A DNA stretch of 11,081 nucleotides from Chloroflexota bacterium (GTDB lineage: Bacteria > Chloroflexota > Dehalococcoidia > SM23-28-2 > RBG-16-64-32): the NCBI GenBank assembly GCA_016190405.1, contig JACPQO010000158.1:1-11081 (forward strand), read 5' to 3'. This document shows positions 7,022 through 11,081 of the stretch, piece by piece. Within the stretch, counting starts at the first letter, position 1. Each line of letters opens with the position of its first letter. The translations under genes and the position numbers were made by a program. The notes beneath the pieces are model-generated. The model saw only the letters and a program-made list of their open reading frames with translations, had not been told where the DNA came from and did not search any database.

Positions 7022-8986
7022 ATGAGAACCAAACCTGCTCGAGCCAGGCGGTACGTGCGCGTTCTCGTCGTGGGTCTGGTGGCGCTGGCGGCAGCGCTGG
7101 CCGGGGTCCTTTCGCGAGGAACACCGGCGGAGTCGTTCCATGGGCTGGTGTTCGTTAGCGACGCGTCGGTGCAGGAGGGGAATAGCGGCACGCTGGTCGC
7201 TCAGTTCTTCGTGAGCGTGACTGACGTCTGCGGCTTTCAGCATGGGAACGCGACCGTCTCCGTGGCGACGGCAAATGGGACGGCGATCGCGGGGAGCGAT
7301 TACTTCGCCAACTCCGCCGGCTTCACTTTCTTCTGCGGTGGCCCGGCAAGTCAGGTGTTTCAGGTGACTATCATCTCAGACCCCCTGCACGAGCCGAACG
7401 AAACGTTCTTCGTCAACGTCACCAGCGTCAGCAACGCCTCTGTCGCCGACGGACAGGGAGTCGGCACGATACTGAATGACGATTCGCTGCTGTCCATCAA
7501 CGACGTAAGCGTGAGCGAGGGTGACGCGGGAACGGTCGACGCGGTGTTCACGGTGACCCGTAACACCCCCAGCCCCCAGACGGCGACGGTGAACTTCGCC
7601 ACGGCGGACGGGACGGCCACCGCCGGCAGCGACTACGCGGGCACGGCCGGTACCCTGGTGTTCGGCCCGGGCGAGACGAGCAAGACCGTGACCGTGACGG
7701 TCGACGGCGACACCTTGGACGAGGCGGACGAGACGTTCTTCGTTAACCTCAGCAACGCCACCACGGCCACGATAGTCGACGGGCAGGGGGTGGGGACGAT
7801 ACTGGATGACGACCCGCTGCCCAGCCTATCGATTAACAACGTCACAGTGGCGGAGGGCAACGCCGGCACAACCAACGCCGCCTTCACGGTCACCTTATCT
7901 GCGGCCAGCGGCCAGGTGGTCACGGTGAACTTCGCCACAGCCGACGGGACAGCCACGGCCGGGATCGATTACGTGGCTGCGTCGGGCACCTTGACCTTCA
8001 ACCCGGGCGATACGTCGAAGCCTGTGCCTGTGGTCGTGAACGGCGACACGACGCCAGAGCTGACGGAGACGTTCTACGTCAACCTGTCGGGCGCGATCAA
8101 CGCCACCATAGGGGACGCCCAGGGAGTGGGCACAATCACCACGGAGGAGTTGCCCGATTTCGTCATCCCCTGGTCCGCCTTCAGCTCCGGCGGCGACCCC
8201 ACGTCGTCCTCCTCTCCCAACTACCGTCTCGGCTCCACGATAGGCCAGCCGGCCGTCGGGCAGTCGAGCAGCACCAACTACCGCCTGGGAGCGGGCTTCC
8301 TGTTCGGCGCCCCCTTTGACCCCGACGCCGACGGGGTGGACGCCATCTCCGACAACTGCCCGCTTGTAGCCAACCCCGGCCAGCAGAACGTCGTGCACCC
8401 GGGGACGCCGGCGGGAGACCACTGCGAGGACCCGGAGCCGGATGGGGTGTTCGACATCAGCGACAACTGCTCGGACACCGTCAACCCCCTCCAGCAAAAC
8501 GCCGTCCACCCCGGCACGCCCGCCGGCGACCACTGCGAGGACCCCGAACCGGACGGAGTGATGGACGCCACCGACAACTGCCCGAATGTGGCCAACCCGC
8601 TCCAGGAGAACGCTGACGGCGACAAGTGGGGCGACGCCTGCGACAACTGCCCGGCGACAGCGACGCCGTGGCTCGTACCGGCGGGGGATGGGGACTGCGA
8701 CGGCTGGACGGACGCCGACGAGGGGCTCATCGGGACCAACGCGGGCAACCGCTGCGGCACGGAGTGGCCGGCGAACATGAACAACGGCGGGGTCAGCGTC
8801 AACAAGGTGGACATCTTCGACGTGAACGCGCTGGCGCCGCCGGCCTTCTTCAGCAGCCCGCCGAGTGTCAACTACAGCGTGCGCAAGGACCTGTCGGCGG
8901 GCCATGCGCCGACGGACCCCAAGATCGACATCTTCGACGCGAACAAGCTGGCGCCGCCGGTGTTCTTCGCCATCTGTACGCCGTAG
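7022..8986 (+). CDS. Secreted Calx-beta / TSP3 protein with dockerin-like C-terminus
   Basis: A 654-residue exported protein. An Arg-rich N-terminus and hydrophobic core (residues ~12-32) form a signal peptide. Three Calx-beta domains follow (~41-154, 157-264, 268-375), each with V-x-E-G-[ND]-x-G-T, A-[TN]-x-D/N-G-T-A-x-A-G-x-D-Y and E-T-F-[FY]-V-N-[LV] motifs. These are calcium-binding beta-sandwiches common in adhesins and matrix proteins. Residues ~384-430 contain N-Y-R-L-G-S-T-I-G-Q-P-A-V-G and N-Y-R-L-G-A-G-F-L-F-G. Four TSP3-like units (~433-545) and the shared C-terminal module (~555-654, two L-A-P-P-x-F-F) end the protein. The TSP3 and terminal DNA is very close to that of the gene at 2-1237. 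The start is set by the signal peptide; the G-rich sequence before it (GGGG, 7017-7020) sits unusually close to the ATG. Likely a calcium-stabilised adhesin or surface protein; the ligand is unknown. Confidence 0.88.
   Translation: MRTKPARARRYVRVLVVGLVALAAALAGVLSRGTPAESFHGLVFVSDASVQEGNSGTLVAQFFVSVTDVCGFQHGNATVSVATANGTAIAGSDYFANSAGFTFFCGGPASQVFQVTIISDPLHEPNETFFVNVTSVSNASVADGQGVGTILNDDSLLSINDVSVSEGDAGTVDAVFTVTRNTPSPQTATVNFATADGTATAGSDYAGTAGTLVFGPGETSKTVTVTVDGDTLDEADETFFVNLSNATTATIVDGQGVGTILDDDPLPSLSINNVTVAEGNAGTTNAAFTVTLSAASGQVVTVNFATADGTATAGIDYVAASGTLTFNPGDTSKPVPVVVNGDTTPELTETFYVNLSGAINATIGDAQGVGTITTEELPDFVIPWSAFSSGGDPTSSSSPNYRLGSTIGQPAVGQSSSTNYRLGAGFLFGAPFDPDADGVDAISDNCPLVANPGQQNVVHPGTPAGDHCEDPEPDGVFDISDNCSDTVNPLQQNAVHPGTPAGDHCEDPEPDGVMDATDNCPNVANPLQENADGDKWGDACDNCPATATPWLVPAGDGDCDGWTDADEGLIGTNAGNRCGTEWPANMNNGGVSVNKVDIFDVNALAPPAFFSSPPSVNYSVRKDLSAGHAPTDPKIDIFDANKLAPPVFFAICTP
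8326..8652 (+). repeat. TSP3-like repeats, 111-bp unit, second locus
   Basis: GACAACTGC recurs at 8351, 8462 and 8573, exactly 111 bp apart, then a shorter unit ends near 8650. The 37-residue unit contains [18 protein letters not shown]. It matches the two long units at 710 and 821 in size and sequence, with one extra unit here. Confidence 0.85.
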
Positions 8987-9027
8987 GAGGCCCTTCGGAC
9001 CAGGACCAGGGAACCAGAGGACTAGGG
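8987..9027 (+). repeat. Conserved 3' flank of the C-terminal module, copy 3
   Basis: GAGGCCCTTCGGACCAGGAC then CAGGGAACCAGAGGACTAGG follows the stop at 8986 and aligns with the flanks at 1422 and 5596. Confidence 0.65.
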
Positions 9028-9063
9028 ACGGGCTAGCAGCGGGGACGCCGGCGCGCTCGCGCG

Positions 9064-9069
9064 GTATGA
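9064..9069 (+). promoter_or_regulatory. Possible -10 element for the phosphoesterase gene
   Basis: TATGAT lies 15 bases before the ATG at 9085, which would give a leader of only a few bases. No good -35 is visible (GGGGAC at 17-bp spacing) and no clear Shine-Dalgarno precedes the ATG. A near-leaderless transcript is possible but unsure. Confidence 0.3.
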
Positions 9070-9084
9070 TGGCAACGGGCCACC

Positions 9085-9639
9085 ATGCGCATCGGGCTGA
9101 TCTCCGATACCCACATACCGCAGGCGGGTCGCGACCTGTGGCCGCCGGTGTACGAGGCGCTGCGCGGCGTGGACCTGATCCTGCACGCCGGCGACCTGCT
9201 GCTGCCGGAGGTCATCGGCTGGCTGGAGCCGCTGGCCCCGGTCATGGCTGTTAGCGGTAACGGCGATTACGGCGGCTGGCAGCGCACGGTGCCGCCGCAG
9301 GACCCGCGGCTCTCCGAATCGAAGGTGCTGGCCGTCGATGGCCCTTCGACAGGCTCAGGGCAGGCTCTGCGCGTCGGGCTGGTGCACGACTTCCCCATGC
9401 CGGAGTCGCCGCCCCTGCGCACGTTCGAGGGGTTGATGTCGCACTACTTCGGGGGGCCGGTGGACGTCATCGTGCGGGGGAGCACTCACGCCGCCGAGAT
9501 CACCATCGTCCGTGGGGTGCTGGTGGTGAACCCCGGTAGCCCCACCTTCCCCAACCACCAGAGCCTGCGGCTGGGCACCATCGGCTACCTGGATATCGAC
9601 GACGGGCGCGTCCGGCCGTCGATCGTGCAGTTGCGCTAG
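9085..9639 (+). CDS. YfcE/MJ0936-type metallophosphoesterase
   Basis: A 184-residue cytoplasmic phosphodiesterase of the calcineurin-like superfamily, close to the family's usual size. Motifs in order: D8-T-H10, G-D37, G-N59-x-D, V-H101-D and G-S-T-H135, then the typical N-P-G-S-P. These bind two metal ions for phosphodiester hydrolysis; the natural substrate of this class is often unclear. Two motifs are unusual: GSTH replaces the family's GHTH, so one metal-binding His is Ser133, and VHD replaces the common HG-type motif. Residues ~87-94 (PSTGSGQA) are coded by an interspersed repeat placed in frame in the loop before the beta-strand leading to H101. Activity may be altered or lost. The gene lies between surface-protein genes and a membrane protein, with no evident functional link. 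Confidence 0.85.
   Translation: MRIGLISDTHIPQAGRDLWPPVYEALRGVDLILHAGDLLLPEVIGWLEPLAPVMAVSGNGDYGGWQRTVPPQDPRLSESKVLAVDGPSTGSGQALRVGLVHDFPMPESPPLRTFEGLMSHYFGGPVDVIVRGSTHAAEITIVRGVLVVNPGSPTFPNHQSLRLGTIGYLDIDDGRVRPSIVQLR
9342..9366. repeat. Interspersed repeat inside the phosphoesterase coding sequence
   Basis: CCCTTCGACAGGCTCAGGGC followed by AGGCT is the same element as at 1294 and 5685. It keeps the reading frame and adds about eight residues (PSTGSGQA). Confidence 0.75.
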
Positions 9640-9655
9640 GGACCCTCACCCCCGG

Positions 9656-9681
9656 CCCCTCTCCCGTGCGCGGGAGAGGGG
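9656..9681 (+). terminator. Strong GC-rich hairpin between phosphoesterase and DUF4349 genes
   Basis: CCCCTCTCCCG (9656-9666), loop TGCG and CGGGAGAGGGG (9671-9681) form a perfect 11-bp stem 16 bases after the stop at 9639. No T-run follows, so classic intrinsic termination is doubtful. CCCTCACCCC...CCTCTCCC hairpins are also a common dispersed intergenic repeat in GC-rich genomes, so it may be that element acting as a transcript end. Confidence 0.55.
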
Positions 9682-9753
9682 TGAACCTTCGCCGGGGAAC
9701 TTTCCGAGGTCCGCCTCCGTCTGAAAGGCAGAAGCCTTGTCAGGAGGTGTGCT

Positions 9754-10803
9754 ATGCGAAACACAGGCTTGATCCTTGCACTCGTGGGCCTGGTGGCGGG
9801 CGTCGCCGCCATCGCCCTGGTGGCGACGCAGTTGGACGGCGATTCCAGCGCCGGAGGGGGGCCCGGCGGCGCTGCGGCGCCCGGAGGCACCCCCGCGCCG
9901 CTGGGGCTCACCACCCTGGACAGCGACCAGTCAGTGGACGAAGAGCGGGCGCCCGTGTTCGCGCCAGCCATCTCGGAGTACGCCGCCACGACAGGTGACG
10001 CGGCGGGCGGGCCTGCCACTGGCGGGACCGCCGGCGCGACGGGCCTGGCTCTGCCCCAGACGCTGGACCGCAAGATCATACGCACCGCCACGCTGGAGCT
10101 GACGGTGGAGGATGTCGGCGGGGCGGCGCAGAGGGTGGAGAACGCAGCCCTGGCGGCGGGCGGTTTCGTCTCGGCGTCCAGCCTGCTGGTCGAGGAACTG
10201 CCTAGGCCGGAGGGAGCCGATGAGAGCGAGCCGCCGCCCAAGCGCCAGACCGCCACCGTCACCATCCGCGTTCCGGCCGAGGCGTACGCCAGCGTAATGA
10301 GCCAACTGAGGGGGATCGCCGACGAGATCGATTCGGAGAGCAGCCAGTCCTCCGAGGTGACGGAGGAGTACACGGACCTGCAGGCCCGGCTGCGCAACCT
10401 GGAGGCGACTGAGGGTCGCTATCTGGAGCTGCTGGCGAAGGCGCAGACGATTCCCGATATCCTGACCGTGCAGGACCGTCTGAACTCCGTGCGGGCCGAG
10501 ATCGAGCAGGTGCAGGGCCGCATCAACCTGCTGGACAACCTGACGGACATGGCGACGATCACGGTGCAGTTGAGCCCGCCGCTGCCCGTGATAGAGGAGG
10601 AACCTCAGACGGTGACCGAGCCGGGCTGGGCCGAGGAGGCCTGGGAGAACGCCTGGGAGGCCTCTGAGGACGCGCTGAAGGCGCTGGGCACGGCAGGAAT
10701 CGTGATGGGGGTGGTGCTGGTCTGGCTGGCCGTGCCGGCCATCGCCCTCGCCGTCGGCCGGCGGCTGCTGTCCCCCAGGCGGGAGCACAAGGGGGAGGCG
10801 TAA
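9754..10803 (+). CDS. DUF4349 family membrane protein
   Basis: A 349-residue protein with a strong Shine-Dalgarno (AGGAGGT, 9742-9748) supporting the start. An N-terminal membrane segment (~4-24) is followed by a low-complexity Gly/Ala/Pro-rich stretch to ~100. The DUF4349 domain (~105-335) has R-K-I-I-R-T-A-x-L-E-L-T-V, G-G-F-V, T-I-R-V-P-A, E-V-T-E-E-Y-x-D-L-x-A-R-L-x-N-L-E and a coiled-coil-like stretch (~205-262). A C-terminal membrane segment (~311-335) and a basic tail (GRRLLSPRR) end it. Most of the chain should lie outside the membrane between the two anchors. Many family members are lipoproteins with an N-terminal Cys; this one has no cysteine. The biochemical role of the family is not established, though an envelope function is likely. 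Confidence 0.88.
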   Translation: MRNTGLILALVGLVAGVAAIALVATQLDGDSSAGGGPGGAAAPGGTPAPLGLTTLDSDQSVDEERAPVFAPAISEYAATTGDAAGGPATGGTAGATGLALPQTLDRKIIRTATLELTVEDVGGAAQRVENAALAAGGFVSASSLLVEELPRPEGADESEPPPKRQTATVTIRVPAEAYASVMSQLRGIADEIDSESSQSSEVTEEYTDLQARLRNLEATEGRYLELLAKAQTIPDILTVQDRLNSVRAEIEQVQGRINLLDNLTDMATITVQLSPPLPVIEEEPQTVTEPGWAEEAWENAWEASEDALKALGTAGIVMGVVLVWLAVPAIALAVGRRLLSPRREHKGEA

Positions 10804-10816
10804 GGGGGCGCTAGCC

Positions 10817-10846
10817 GCAGACCTGGCCGCCTGCGGGCAGGTCTGC
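10817..10846 (+). terminator. Hairpin after the DUF4349 gene
   Basis: GCAGACCTG (10817-10825) pairs with CAGGTCTGC (10838-10846), and CCGC/GCGG can extend the stem inward. It starts 13 bases after the stop at 10803. There is no T-run, so it is a candidate transcript end or 3'-stabilising structure. The rest of 10847-11006 shows no gene. Confidence 0.5.
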
Positions 10847-10948
10847 GCAGACCGCTTCGATCGCCAGGACTGACGCCTTCGAGACCAGCCGGGCGGCTCC
10901 CGCTTGGCAATCGAGACTTCTTCGGGACGCGTATCTTCGGTGAGCTCG

Positions 10949-10978
10949 TTCAGATACATCGCGTTACACCAGTATAGG
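10949..10978 (+). promoter_or_regulatory. Weak candidate promoter for the last gene
   Basis: TTCAGA (10949-10954) and TATAGG (10973-10978) are 18 bp apart and lie about 30 bp before the ATG at 11007. Both hexamers are imperfect, so this is a weak prediction. Confidence 0.25.
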
Positions 10979-11006
10979 GATGAAACGCCTCAAGAGGGGG
11001 GTACCT

Positions 11007-11081
11007 ATGCAGGTGTACGGAGCGGTCCTGCCTGGGGCAGGGAAGGTGGCCCGGCTGCTGCCGCGGCTGGCCAACGAAGTA
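11007..11081 (+). CDS. Unidentified gene, 3' partial
   Basis: An ATG preceded by AAGAGGGGGG (10992-11001) opens a frame that stays open for 25 codons to the window edge (MQVYGAVLPGAGKVARLLPR...). No family can be assigned from so short a stretch. A helix-turn-helix transposase or integrase start is one possibility on faint resemblance only. Confidence 0.5.
   Translation, partial: MQVYGAVLPGAGKVARLLPRLANEV

Noticed and set aside
9931..10959. Open frame on the - strand across the DUF4349 gene
   Set aside because: The + strand frame has a full domain match, a Shine-Dalgarno and membrane segments. The reverse frame has none and is His/Arg/Gln-rich shadow sequence.

Overview
GC-rich (roughly two-thirds G+C) bacterial DNA carrying seven genes, all on the + strand, plus two candidate short leader peptides. 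The protein types are thrombospondin type 3 (TSP3) calcium repeats, a dockerin-like C-terminus, Calx-beta domains, an S8 protease with a Pro-Thr linker, and a DUF4349 protein. Together with the interspersed CCTTCGACAGGCTCAGGACAGGCT repeat, they fit an uncultivated Chloroflexota (Dehalococcoidia-like) genome. That assignment is an inference from recalled family patterns; no rRNA or phylogenetic marker is present.

Layout: (1) 2-1237, the 3' part of a secreted protein with 51-52-residue GNPVVSY repeats, TSP3 repeats and a dockerin-like C-terminus. (2) 1238-1842, a complex intergenic region with an interspersed repeat, a relic of the C-terminal module with its 3' flank, a near-consensus promoter, and a leader with palindromes and a 34-codon ORF. 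(3) 1843-5595, a large secreted subtilisin-like protease with two kinds of internal repeat, a Pro-Thr linker and the same C-terminal module. (4) 5596-5911, a second intergenic region whose promoter and leader are recognisably homologous to the first. Its 39-codon ORF overlaps the next start codon as ATGA. (5) 5912-6976 and 7022-8986, a probable two-gene operon: a fibre-like surface protein and a Calx-beta/TSP3 protein ending in the shared module. (6) 9085-9639, a YfcE-like metallophosphoesterase with an interspersed repeat inside its coding sequence. (7) 9754-10803, a DUF4349 membrane protein. (8) 11007-11081, the start of an unidentified gene cut by the window edge.

The unifying theme is a modular family of exported proteins. 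Three neighbouring genes with unrelated bodies end in nearly the same DNA, coding for two I-[DF]-[IV]-x-D-V-N-x-L-A-P-P-x-F-F motifs and continuing about 45 bp past the stop codon. Two genes with unrelated products share a promoter, 5' leader and short leader ORF. This looks like shared control and shared surface attachment or sorting for a set of envelope proteins, with cassette-like spread of the 5' and 3' ends. Function is not shown by the sequence. No cohesin, sortase or secretion machinery is visible in the window, so how the C-terminal module works remains unknown.
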